This document shows, one piece after another, positions 25,815 through 34,115 of a stretch of DNA of 55,074 nt. The DNA is taken from positions 1-55,074 of the forward strand of contig VBDU01000096.1 in the NCBI GenBank assembly GCA_005883625.1, written 5' to 3'. Source of the DNA: Chloroflexota bacterium (GTDB lineage Bacteria; Chloroflexota; Limnocylindria; P2-11E). Position 1 is the first letter of the stretch, and each line of letters starts with the position of its first letter. The notes beneath the pieces are model-generated. The model saw nothing but the letters and a program-made list of their open reading frames with translations. It had not been told where the DNA came from and made no database searches. The position numbers were made by a program, and so were the translations under genes.

Positions 25815-27244
25815 CGCGCGGTCGCTGGATCGTTCGCGGCCTGCTCCTGTTCGTCCTCGCGTTCACGAACCTCAACGACATCTGGTCGCCCGACGTGCTG
25901 CCGAACGCGCTCTTCGCGTGGACCGTCATCCGTGAGCGCAACGTCGACTACGACGAGTTCACCGTCGAGGGGGCTCCGCCCCCCCGCCCCCCCGCACGCG
26001 GCGGCTTCCTCGACCGCGAGGCGTATTTCTTCCGCGCCTGCGGCGTCTCGACCGCCACCGCGCCCCCAAAGGCCGTGCGCAGCCCTGGCGGGCCGCCCGC
26101 CCCGGGTCCGAGGGATCACGTCTGCTCGGTGTTCCCGCCCGGCATGGCCGTCCTCGCGCTCCCCTTTTTCGCGCCCTTCGTGCTCGCGGGCGTCTTCCCG
26201 GACGACCTCGGGCTCCTCATCCGCGTGGGGCACGTCGCCGCGGCGTTCTTCGAGGTGCTCGCGACGTTGCTCCTGTGGTCGGTCCTGCGGCGCTTCACGT
26301 CCGCGCGGTGGTCGCTCGTCCTCGTGCTCCTCTACTTCCTGGCGACGAGCGTGCGCACGGTCTCGTCGCAGGCGCTCTGGCAGCACCCCGGCGTGCACCT
26401 CGCGGTCGCGAGCGCCCTCTGGCTCACGCTGCACGAGGACCTCGTGCCGCTGCGCCGGGAGCTCCTCGCCGGCGCCGCGCTCGGACTGGGCGCGATCGTG
26501 CGGCAGACGACCGGGCTCGTCGCGCTGGGCCTCAGCGGCTTCCGCCCCCTGCGCCTCGTCGTCGTCCTCATCGGCGCGGGGATGGCGGCCGCGCCGCTCC
26601 TCGTCTACGACGACCTCGCGTTCGGCTCGGCGCTCGAGCAGGGCTACGGCGTCAAGCCATTCGACACGCCGCTCTCGACCGGTCTGTCCGGGCTCCTCGT
26701 CTCGCCCTCGCGCGGACTCTTCGTGTACACGCCGTACCTCGTCTTCGCGTTCTGGGCGCTCGCGCGGGCGTGGCGCTGGCCTGGCGAGGTCGCGCGGCGG
26801 CTGCGCTCGCTCTCGCTCGTATGGCTCGCCACGCTGCTGCTCTACGCCACGTACACCGAGTGGTGGGGCGGGCGCGTCTTCGGCGCGCGCTTCCTCGACG
26901 ACCTCGCGCCGATCCTCTTCGCCGCCCTCGGCTGGGGGACCGGTGTCGGGCTGCTCCGTTCCCGGCGCTCTCGCGTGGTCTTCGCGGCCCTCGCGGCGTG
27001 GTCGCTCGTCATCTTCAACGCCGCGGCGCTCGTGTACGACCAGTCCTGGGACACGGCGCGCGGGATCAACTTCGATCCGTCACCGCTTTTCTCCTGGACG
27101 GACCCGCAGTGGCTCGCCGTGCTGGCGGCCCTGCCCGCGGGCGGCAGCCGCGTCATCGCCGCCGGCCTTCTGAGCATGCTCGTCGTCGCGCTCTTCCTGC
27201 GTCTCGAGCTGCGCGCCCTGCGCCCTGAAGGCTCGGCGGACTGA
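25811..27244 (+). CDS. multi-span membrane protein, glycosyltransferase-39-like
   Basis: A 477-residue protein with about 11 predicted spans. The N-terminus (RGLLLFVLAFTNLNDIWSPDVLPNALFAWTVIRERNVDYDEF) has an acidic-aromatic external loop after the first span, as in GT-C mannosyltransferases. Later come QALWQHPGVHLAVASALWL and FVYTPYLVFAFWALARAW, plus TEWWGGRVFGARFLDDLAPILF. The exact donor and acceptor are unknown. The region encoding PPPRPPARGG is made of two C7 tracts (25979-25985 and 25987-25993), prone to slippage or sequencing error. GTG start overlaps comF. Confidence 0.65.
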   Translation: MTRGRWIVRGLLLFVLAFTNLNDIWSPDVLPNALFAWTVIRERNVDYDEFTVEGAPPPRPPARGGFLDREAYFFRACGVSTATAPPKAVRSPGGPPAPGPRDHVCSVFPPGMAVLALPFFAPFVLAGVFPDDLGLLIRVGHVAAAFFEVLATLLLWSVLRRFTSARWSLVLVLLYFLATSVRTVSSQALWQHPGVHLAVASALWLTLHEDLVPLRRELLAGAALGLGAIVRQTTGLVALGLSGFRPLRLVVVLIGAGMAAAPLLVYDDLAFGSALEQGYGVKPFDTPLSTGLSGLLVSPSRGLFVYTPYLVFAFWALARAWRWPGEVARRLRSLSLVWLATLLLYATYTEWWGGRVFGARFLDDLAPILFAALGWGTGVGLLRSRRSRVVFAALAAWSLVIFNAAALVYDQSWDTARGINFDPSPLFSWTDPQWLAVLAALPAGGSRVIAAGLLSMLVVALFLRLELRALRPEGSAD

Positions 27245-27381
27245 TGTCGCACGCTCAAGACGCGAGCGCATACGGCAGCGCTCGTTGGCACGGTCCAAAA
27301 CGTTTTCGGCGCCGATCATTCGCCGCCATCGAGACGGTTCCTGATCGTCGTTGAGGCGTCGGCTGCGGTCGACTCCCTCTC

Positions 27382-27402
27382 GCGTTCGGAACGTTCGAAC
27401 GC
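27382..27402. promoter_or_regulatory. inverted repeat, possible operator
   Basis: GCGTTCG at 27382-27388 and CGAACGC at 27396-27402 are perfect arms around a 7-nt spacer, which itself continues the pattern (GAACGTT). It lies in the 259-nt gap 27245-27503, which I find otherwise free of genes. It resembles a dimeric regulator site; the regulator is unknown. Confidence 0.35.
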
Positions 27403-27476
27403 ATCGCCGCCCGTCTCAGCGAACCCGGAGAGAGCCTTCACGCGCCTCGGGCCATGCGGCGCGGATCGAGCTCTTC

Positions 27477-27496
27477 CGCTAGCAAAACGGCTAGCG
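27477..27496. promoter_or_regulatory. inverted repeat directly before a start codon
   Basis: CGCTAGC at 27477-27483 and GCTAGCG at 27490-27496 flank a 6-nt AAAACG spacer, ending 7 nt before the GTG at 27504. It may be an operator or a hairpin over the translation start. Confidence 0.38.
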
Positions 27497-27503
27497 TGCC
27501 CTC

Positions 27504-28607
27504 GTGACCGCATTTCTCGTCTTCTTCGGTAGGGGCGGCCCCAGCGCCGTGGAGCGCCAGCTGGATGGGGTGAAGATCGCGATCGGCACGATCGTGCTCG
27601 CACGCGCGCGTGATGCCGGCTTTGTCCCTCTGTACGGCGTGACCCACGACGACGAGGCCGCGGCCGCGCTCCGCAGCGCCGGAGCCGAGATCCTCGCCGA
27701 CCGGACGGAGCCTTTCCATTTCGGGCAGGAGCTCTCGCGGATCATCCGTGAGCGCACGCTCGACCGCGTCTGCACCATCGGCGCGGGCGCGGGAGCGCTC
27801 CTCACCACGAAGGACCTCGCGGCGCTCCGCGAGGAGCTCGAGACGAGCGAGGCGCTCGTGCTCTCGAACAACTCGTACTCGGCGGACCTCGTCGCGTTCT
27901 CGCCGGCCTCGGCGCTCGACGCGATCGACCTCCCCGCGACGGATAACCCGCTACCGCGCCGCCTGCACCAGCAGGCCGGCCTCTCGTCGCGGCAGATGGA
28001 GAAGTCCGCGGCCAGCCTCCTCGACGTCGACACCCCGACCGACGCCGCTCTTCTCGTGCGGCACCCGGCGTGTCCCGACGAGCTCCGCGAGATGCCCGCG
28101 TGGCAGGACATCCTCGCCGACCGCATCGAACCGCTCATGCGACTCGTCACGACGCCCGACAAGGAGCTCGTCGTCGCGGGGCGCGTCGGCGCGCCCGTGT
28201 GGACATTCATCGAAAGCCAGACCGCCTGTCGGGTCCGGATGCTCGCGGAGGAGCGCGGCATGCAGGCCGCGGGTCGTGACAGCTCCGGCGAGGCGCGCAG
28301 CGCGCTCGGGTTCCTCTACGAGCGCGCCGGGCCGCGCGAGTTCTTCGCGGAGATGGGCGAGCTGGGCGATGGCATGCTCTTCGATACGCGCGTCCTGTTC
28401 GCGCATCTTGGCTGGCGGCCGTCGGCCGAGGAGCGCTTCTTGTCGGATCTCTTCCAGGCCGAGCGCATCGCGGCGGGCCCGCTCCGCGACTTCACCGCCG
28501 CGGCGCGCGAGGCGCCGTTCCCGCTCCTTATGGGAGGCCACACGCTCGTCTCTGGCGCGTTCTGGACGATGGTCGAGGCCGCGTGGGCCGGGCACCCCGA
28601 GGAATGA
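27504..28607 (+). CDS. putative nucleotidyltransferase-like protein
   Basis: A 367-residue protein. The first 170 residues look like a Rossmann-type NTP transferase of the MobA/CofC kind: an early FFGRGGPSAVERQLDGVKIAIGTIVLARARDAG, IGAGAGALLTTKDLAALREE and LSNNSYSADLVAFSP. The second half is helical, with an ACRVRMLAEERGMQAAGR segment and a FDTRVLFAHLGWRPSAEERFLSDLF stretch that I do not recognise. No catalytic signature is decisive, so the call is a fold-level guess. The stop overlaps the PHP gene (ATGA); the two are probably one operon. Confidence 0.5.
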   Translation: MTAFLVFFGRGGPSAVERQLDGVKIAIGTIVLARARDAGFVPLYGVTHDDEAAAALRSAGAEILADRTEPFHFGQELSRIIRERTLDRVCTIGAGAGALLTTKDLAALREELETSEALVLSNNSYSADLVAFSPASALDAIDLPATDNPLPRRLHQQAGLSSRQMEKSAASLLDVDTPTDAALLVRHPACPDELREMPAWQDILADRIEPLMRLVTTPDKELVVAGRVGAPVWTFIESQTACRVRMLAEERGMQAAGRDSSGEARSALGFLYERAGPREFFAEMGELGDGMLFDTRVLFAHLGWRPSAEERFLSDLFQAERIAAGPLRDFTAAAREAPFPLLMGGHTLVSGAFWTMVEAAWAGHPEE

Positions 28608-29386
28608 GCCTGCGGCTCTTCGACCATCACATCCACAGCGACCGCTCCGACGGGACGGTGTCGCTCGCCGACCGCGCGAAGACGGTGGCGATCCGGCCGC
28701 ACGGGATCAGCGACCACTACCCCTGGCGCGACAAGCTGCGCAACGAGGACGACGTGAAGCGCTACCTCGACGATGCGACCCGTCTGGGGCTGCGCGTCGG
28801 CATCGAGTACGACCTCGGCGTCGCGCCGCCGCTCTCGGCAGGCACCCGCGAGGCGCTGCATTACGTCATCGGGGCGATCCATGGCCTCGTCGTCGCCGGC
28901 GAGCGGCTCGGCTACGACGACGCGGGCGACTACGTGAAGGGGCGGCGCAAGACGTTCGAGGCTCGTGACCGCTTCACGGATCCGGCCGTTCAGGCGAGGA
29001 TCCGCGAGCGGATCCTGGAGGTCGTCGCGGAGGGCATCGAGCGAGACCGCATCGACATCCTCGGCCATCCGACGTTCTCGCCGCTACAGGCGCTCGGCGA
29101 CCCCGAGGTCGCGTACCCCGCGGAGTGGCAGGAGCGGCTCATCGCGCTCTGCGTGGAGGGCGGGATCGCGATCGAGATCAACGAGAGCTACGGCGTCCCG
29201 CACCGTGAGTTCCTCGTGCGCGCGGCCCGCGCGGGCGCGACGTTCGCCGTCGGCTCCGACACGCACTTCGCGCTGGGGCCGCTCGACAAGACCGAAGCCA
29301 TGATCGCGGCCGCGGCGCTGTCGCACGACCGGTTCCTCGCCGGGGAGCGCACCGTCCTGTCCGGCCCGCCGCGTTCCGGCGCGTAG
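28604..29386 (+). CDS. PHP domain metal-dependent phosphoesterase
   Basis: A 260-residue protein with the four PHP motifs: HHIHSDRSDGTV at the start, GISDHYPWRD, the middle histidines in YVIGAIHG and ILGHPTFSP, and the final GSDTHFALGPLDKTE. These coordinate two or three metals. PHP enzymes hydrolyse phosphoesters such as histidinol phosphate or short nucleotides; this length and layout fit a HisK-like or general phosphoesterase. ATG 28604 overlaps the upstream stop and is preferred over 28583. Confidence 0.85.
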   Translation: MSLRLFDHHIHSDRSDGTVSLADRAKTVAIRPHGISDHYPWRDKLRNEDDVKRYLDDATRLGLRVGIEYDLGVAPPLSAGTREALHYVIGAIHGLVVAGERLGYDDAGDYVKGRRKTFEARDRFTDPAVQARIRERILEVVAEGIERDRIDILGHPTFSPLQALGDPEVAYPAEWQERLIALCVEGGIAIEINESYGVPHREFLVRAARAGATFAVGSDTHFALGPLDKTEAMIAAAALSHDRFLAGERTVLSGPPRSGA

Positions 29387-29396
29387 CGGCGTCGTC

Positions 29397-29600
29397 TCAG
29401 GCCGCGGGGGCGTCCTCCGCCAGCAGCTCGTACACGAGGATGCCGATCGCGACGAGGAGGACCACGTGGACCGCGTTCCCGCCGACGTTCACGGCCTGCA
29501 GGACGAACCAGAGCGCGACGAGGAGCCAAACGGCCGTCCACCGCACGCGATGGGCGGCTCGGACGCTCACGAAAGTCAGGCTAGCGCCCGTATACTTCAC
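29397..29600 (-). CDS. small two-span membrane protein, lmo0937-like
   Basis: A 67-residue protein: a basic N-terminus (VRAAHRVRW), span one (TAVWLLVALWFVLQAV), a short NVGGNAVH turn and span two (VVLLVAIGILVYELLAE). That is the layout of the lmo0937/DUF5670 group of tiny membrane proteins. The GTG at 29600 lies in the prs promoter region, so a later start is possible. Function unknown. Confidence 0.5.
   Translation of the reverse strand: MKYTGASLTFVSVRAAHRVRWTAVWLLVALWFVLQAVNVGGNAVHVVLLVAIGILVYELLAEDAPAA
29591..29596 (+). promoter_or_regulatory. -10 element likely serving prs
   Basis: TATACT at 29591-29596 would start transcription near 29603, leaving about 38 nt of leader with GGAGGG before ATG 29641. 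No good -35 is visible. It overlaps the start of the divergent membrane-protein gene. Confidence 0.4.
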
Positions 29601-29640
29601 ATGCAGGACCCACCTGCGGAGAAGCGGCTGGAGGGCGCCG

Positions 29641-30630
29641 ATGTTCCGAGGGCTATCGGTCTACACCGGTAACGCGCACCCCGGCTTCGCCCGTGATATC
29701 TGCCGCCATCTCGAGATCCCGCTCGGTCAGATCGACGTGTTCAAGTTCGCGAACGACAACATCTTCGTCCAGATCAAGGAGAACGCCCGCGAGCACGACG
29801 TCTTCATCGTGCAGTCGCTCGTGGGGCCATCGGTGAGCGACGCGATCATGGAGCTCCTCATCATGCTCGACGCCTTCAAGCGCGCGTCCGCCGGCCGCAT
29901 CACCGCGGTCATGCCGTACTACGCCTACGGGCGGAGCGACAAGAAGGACCAGCCGCGCGTCCCGATCACCGCGCGCCTCCTCGCGGACCTCATCGGGGTG
30001 TCCGGCGCGGATCGCTTCCTCACCATGGACATGCACCAGATGCAGATCCAGGGCTTCTTCAGCATCCCCGGCGACGAGCTCTCGGCGCGCATCCTGCTCG
30101 TCGAGCATTTTCGCACGATCGTCGAGCCGGACCCGGAGAACGTCGCGCTCGTCGTCCCCGACCTCGGCTACGCGAACGCCGCGCGCCGCATCGCCGAGTC
30201 GCTCGATATCCCCCTCGTCTTCATGCAGAAGACGCACCGCGACAACAGCGGCCGAAGCGAGATCGTCGGCATCATCGGCGAGATCGACCGCCGGCGCGCG
30301 ATCGTCATCGACGACGAGATCGACACCGGGACCACGATCCTCAACACGGTGAAGATCCTGCAGGAGCGCGGGGTACGGGAGATCTACGTCGGCTGCACGC
30401 ATGCCCTGCTTTCGGGCGACGCCGCGGAGAAGATCACGAGCAGCGGCATCGTCGAGCTCGTCACCACGGACAGCGTGCCGCTCCGTGCCTCGCAGCGGAA
30501 CAACCCCAAGATCCGAGTGCTCACCGTCGCGCCTCTGTTCGCGGAGGCGATCCGCCGCATCCACGAAGGCGAGTCGGTCGGCGCGCTCTTCAGTCCACCG
30601 GGTGTCCAGCTCCCGCTGCAGGTAACGTAA
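29641..30630 (+). CDS. prs: ribose-phosphate pyrophosphokinase
   Basis: A 329-residue PRPP synthetase. ATG 29641 follows GGAGGG. It contains VVQSL-type NDNIFVQIKENAREHDVF, PYYAYGRSDKKDQPRVPITARLLADLI, the DMHQMQIQGFF metal and ribose-binding region, and the PRPP loop VIDDEIDTGTTI. It makes PRPP from ribose-5-phosphate and ATP for nucleotide, histidine and NAD synthesis. The C-terminus is about 10 residues longer than usual (SPPGVQLPLQVT). secA follows after 22 nt. Confidence 0.93.
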   Translation: MFRGLSVYTGNAHPGFARDICRHLEIPLGQIDVFKFANDNIFVQIKENAREHDVFIVQSLVGPSVSDAIMELLIMLDAFKRASAGRITAVMPYYAYGRSDKKDQPRVPITARLLADLIGVSGADRFLTMDMHQMQIQGFFSIPGDELSARILLVEHFRTIVEPDPENVALVVPDLGYANAARRIAESLDIPLVFMQKTHRDNSGRSEIVGIIGEIDRRRAIVIDDEIDTGTTILNTVKILQERGVREIYVGCTHALLSGDAAEKITSSGIVELVTTDSVPLRASQRNNPKIRVLTVAPLFAEAIRRIHEGESVGALFSPPGVQLPLQVT

Positions 30631-30652
30631 AGAGCGAAGTAGCCTCGTCCCC

Positions 30653-33253
30653 GTGAGCTTTATCGGCGGCCTGTTCGACTCGAACGAAGGGGAGCTTCGC
30701 CGGCTCCGGAAGATCGCCGCGCGCGTGAACACCCTCGAGGAGGAGACGGCGCGCCTGGGCGAGGCCGACCTCGCCGAGACGACCGTCCGCATGCGCGAGC
30801 GCCTCGCGAAGGGCGAGACGGTCGACGACATACTGCCGGAGGTCTTCGCGCGCGTCCGCGAGGCCGCGAAGCGGACGCTGGGGCAGCGGCACTTCGACGT
30901 GCAGCTGCTCGGCGGGCTCGCGCTCCACAAGGGGCACATCGCCGAGATGAAGACGGGCGAGGGCAAGACGCTCGTGGCCTCGCTCGCGTTGTACTTGAAC
31001 GCGCTCGAGGGCAAGGGCGCGCACCTCGTGACGACGAACGACTACCTGGCCAAGACGGGCGCCGGCTGGATGGGCCCGATCTACCAGGCACTCGGTGCGA
31101 GCGTGTCCTACATCGCCCACGAGAAGTCGGCGGTGTACGATCCCGCGGTCGAGCTCGAGGCGGTAGACCCGCGCCACCGCCACTGGCGCGACGTCTCCCG
31201 GCGCGAGGCCTACCTCGCCGACATCACCTACGGCCAGAACAGCGAGTTCGGGTTCGACTACCTGCGCGACAACATGCTCATGGAGCTCACCGACCAGGTG
31301 CAGCGCGGGCTCCACTACGCGATCGTCGACGAGGCGGACTCGATCCTCATCGACGAGGCGCGCACGCCGCTCATCATCAGCTCGCCGGCCGAGGACGCGA
31401 CCGAGACGTACTACTCGTTCGCGCGCGTCGCGACGCAGCTCGAGCCCGAGCGCGACTACGTCGTGGAGGAGAAGCACCACGCGGCCAACCTCACCGAGGA
31501 GGGCATCGCGCGCGCGGAGCGGCTGCTCCGCGTGAAGAACCTCTACGAGGGCGACGTCACCGCGGTGCACTACCTCGACAACGCGGTGAAGGCGAAGGCG
31601 CTCTACCACCGCGACAAGGAATACGTCGTCAAGGACGGCGAGGTCGTCATCGTCGACGAGTTCACCGGCCGCCTCATGCCCGGCCGCCGCTGGTCGGACG
31701 GCCTGCACCAGGCGGTCGAGGCGAAGGAAGGCCTCAAGATCCAGCGCGAGACCCGTACGTTCGCGACGATCACGATCCAGAACTACTTCCGCATGTACGC
31801 CAAGCTCGCGGGCATGACCGGGACCGCCGCGACCGAGGCGGAGGAGCTCTACAAGGTCTACAAGCTCGAGGTCACGCAGGTCCCGACGAACAAGCCGATG
31901 GTCCGGGCGGACCTCCACGACCTCGTCTACAAGACCGAGCAGGGCAAGTGGAACGCGGTCGTCGCCGAGGTGAAGGAGCGCAACGAGCAGGGTCAGCCGG
32001 TGCTCATCGGCACGACGAGCGTGGAGAAGAGCGAGCGGCTCTCGGAGGAGCTCAAGCGGCACGGCATCAAGCACGAGATCCTGAACGCGAAGAACCACGA
32101 GCGCGAGGCGCTCATCATCGCGAACGCCGGACAGGACGGCGCGGTGACGCTCTCGACGAACATGGCCGGCCGCGGCGTCGACATCCTCCTGGGGCCCGGC
32201 GTCGTCGCGAAGGGTGGCCTCCACGTCATCGGCACCGAGCGCCACGAGGCCCGCCGTATCGACAACCAGCTCCGCGGGCGTTCCGGCCGCCAGGGCGACC
32301 CGGGCTCCTCGCGCTTCTACAGCTCGCTCGAGGACGACCTCATCCGCATCTTCGCCTCGGAGCGCGTCGCCGGGCTCATGGCGCGGCTCGGCTTCGACGA
32401 CACCGTCCCGATCGAGTCGGGGATGGTGACCGGGGCGATCACCCAGGCGCAGATCAAGGTCGAGGGCCGCAACTTCGACATCCGCAAGCGCGCGCTCGAG
32501 TTCGACGACGTTCTCAACAACCAGCGCAACGTCATCTACGACCAGCGCCGGAAGATCCTCGAGAAAGGCAACGTCCGGGAGACGGTCGTCGGGTTCCTTC
32601 ACGACGAGGCCGCGGCCATGGTCGACGCGCACGCGGTCTCGTCGGACCCCGAGGAATGGGACCGCACAGGGCTCGCCGCGGCGCTCGGCCCGATGCTGAG
32701 CCGCGCCGACGAGATCACCGCGACGACGTTCGCCGACGCCGCGAGCCTGGACGAGCTTCGCGAGAAGGTCGGGGAGCTCGTCGACGAGACGTACGAACGG
32801 CGCGAGACCAACCTCGGCGAGGAGCTGGCGCGCGTGGTGGAGCGGTGGATCCTGCTGCGCACGATCGACATCCACTGGGTCGAGCACCTCACCGCGATGG
32901 AGGAGCTCCGCGAGGGCATCTACCTGCGCGGCTACGGCCAGCAGGACCCGCTCGTCGCCTACAAGCGCGAGGCCCACACGTTCTTCGAAGAGATGTCGGC
33001 GCGCATCGCGAGCGGCGTGGCGCAGCAGATCCTCCGGGTCACCGTGAAGACCGCCGAGCAGGCCGAGCGCGAGGAGCAGGAGCAGGCGCGCGACGCACAG
33101 GGGCAGGCACAGCCGCAGCGCGCCTTCGGTCAGCCCAGCGGCAACGGCCGCACCGCGGTAGCGACCGCGGCGCCGCCGAAGGCGAAGCTCGGGCGTAACG
33201 ATCCGTGTTGGTGCGGCTCGGGCAAGAAGTACAAGCGTTGCCACGGACGCTAG
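30653..33253 (+). CDS. secA: preprotein translocase ATPase SecA
   Basis: An 866-residue SecA. Order: Walker A AEMKTGEGKTLVASLA near 105, TYGQNSEFGFDYLRDNM, Walker B VDEADSILIDEARTPLIISS, the preprotein cross-linking region, VDEFTGRLMPGRRWSDGLHQAVEAKEG, MTGTAATEAEE, the second NBD with TLSTNMAGRGVDILLG and RSGRQGDPGSSRFY, the helical scaffold, and a C-terminal zinc-binding tail GRNDPCWCGSGKKYKRCHG (SEC-C). It drives Sec export. GTG start; all motifs intact. The nearby lgt pair suggests an export and lipoprotein-maturation neighbourhood. Confidence 0.97.
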   Translation: MSFIGGLFDSNEGELRRLRKIAARVNTLEEETARLGEADLAETTVRMRERLAKGETVDDILPEVFARVREAAKRTLGQRHFDVQLLGGLALHKGHIAEMKTGEGKTLVASLALYLNALEGKGAHLVTTNDYLAKTGAGWMGPIYQALGASVSYIAHEKSAVYDPAVELEAVDPRHRHWRDVSRREAYLADITYGQNSEFGFDYLRDNMLMELTDQVQRGLHYAIVDEADSILIDEARTPLIISSPAEDATETYYSFARVATQLEPERDYVVEEKHHAANLTEEGIARAERLLRVKNLYEGDVTAVHYLDNAVKAKALYHRDKEYVVKDGEVVIVDEFTGRLMPGRRWSDGLHQAVEAKEGLKIQRETRTFATITIQNYFRMYAKLAGMTGTAATEAEELYKVYKLEVTQVPTNKPMVRADLHDLVYKTEQGKWNAVVAEVKERNEQGQPVLIGTTSVEKSERLSEELKRHGIKHEILNAKNHEREALIIANAGQDGAVTLSTNMAGRGVDILLGPGVVAKGGLHVIGTERHEARRIDNQLRGRSGRQGDPGSSRFYSSLEDDLIRIFASERVAGLMARLGFDDTVPIESGMVTGAITQAQIKVEGRNFDIRKRALEFDDVLNNQRNVIYDQRRKILEKGNVRETVVGFLHDEAAAMVDAHAVSSDPEEWDRTGLAAALGPMLSRADEITATTFADAASLDELREKVGELVDETYERRETNLGEELARVVERWILLRTIDIHWVEHLTAMEELREGIYLRGYGQQDPLVAYKREAHTFFEEMSARIASGVAQQILRVTVKTAEQAEREEQEQARDAQGQAQPQRAFGQPSGNGRTAVATAAPPKAKLGRNDPCWCGSGKKYKRCHGR

Positions 33254-33287
33254 CTGGGGAGCTGCGCCCCCCGGCCCCCGAGGTCCG

Positions 33288-34115
33288 CTGATCGACATTC
33301 CCCTCGACCCGAACGTCCACCTGGGCCCGATCACCCTGGCCTGGCACGGCATCTTCACGGCGGTCGGGATCTTCTTCGGCGTCTGGCTCCCGGTGCGGCT
33401 CCTGCGCTCGGAGGTAGGCGAGGACACGCTCTACAGCGTCGCCACCATCGCCGTCATCTCGGGGATCGTCGGCGCGCGCCTCGTACACGTCGTCGACTGC
33501 TGGAGCGCGTGCGGCTACGACCGCGATCCATTGCTCATCCCGCAGATCTGGTCCGGCGGCATCGCGATCTGGGGCGCCGCGATCTTCGGCACGCTCGGCG
33601 GCTTCGTCGCCGCGATCCGTAGCGGCGTCCCGATCGGCAAAGGTGCCGACGCGGGCGCGCCGGGGATGGGTCTCGGATTCGCGATCGGCCGCATCGGCGA
33701 CGTCATCAACGGCGAGCACCACGCGATCGCCTGCGACGGCGGGCCGGGCATCTGCGTCGCGTACACGCATCCCGACACGCTCGGCCAGGGGCCGCTCCTC
33801 ACCGGCTCGCGGTACAGCCCCGGCCCGGTGCATCTCGCGGTCGGCTACGACCTCGTGTGGGACGCGCTCAGCGTGGTCGTGGCGCTGTGGCTGCGCCGGC
33901 GCGGCTTGCCCGATGGCACGGTGTTCTGGATCTGGGCGCTCCAGTACGCCGTCGGCCGCTTCGTGCTCGGCTTCTTCCGCGTCGGCGACCCCACGCACGT
34001 CTTCGGCCTGCGGCAGGACCAGGTCATCGCGCTGCTCGTGATGGCGGCCGCCCTCCCGATGCTCGCGCGGCTCACATCGCGCGCGCGCCCCGCCACGCGC
34101 GCGCTCGCGGCCTGA
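33288..34115 (+). CDS. lgt: prolipoprotein diacylglyceryl transferase, copy 1, probable CTG start
   Basis: A 275-residue Lgt from CTG 33288. The N-terminus then reads LIDIPLDPNVHLGPITLAWHGIF, the standard first-span motif of Lgt. The first ATG-type start in frame (GTG 33393) removes it. GAGGT lies just upstream. The catalytic signature GRIGDVINGEHH, the VAYTHPDTLGQ loop, and the C-terminal ALQYAVGRFVLGFFRVGDPTHVFGLRQDQV are present. Lgt transfers diacylglycerol from phosphatidylglycerol to the lipobox cysteine. The downstream gene is a second Lgt, with which it overlaps in CTGA. No other start codon lies in frame back into secA. Confidence 0.88.
   Translation: MIDIPLDPNVHLGPITLAWHGIFTAVGIFFGVWLPVRLLRSEVGEDTLYSVATIAVISGIVGARLVHVVDCWSACGYDRDPLLIPQIWSGGIAIWGAAIFGTLGGFVAAIRSGVPIGKGADAGAPGMGLGFAIGRIGDVINGEHHAIACDGGPGICVAYTHPDTLGQGPLLTGSRYSPGPVHLAVGYDLVWDALSVVVALWLRRRGLPDGTVFWIWALQYAVGRFVLGFFRVGDPTHVFGLRQDQVIALLVMAAALPMLARLTSRARPATRALAA

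Noticed and set aside
27382..27402. LexA/SOS-type box
   Set aside because: The arms resemble GTTC/GAAC, but the spacing does not match the known Gram-positive SOS box; kept only as a generic dyad.
30590..33427. 945-residue minus-strand open frame across secA
   Set aside because: It is antisense to the clearly real secA and consists of Arg/Asp/Val/Leu-rich low-complexity text typical of reverse frames in GC-rich DNA.
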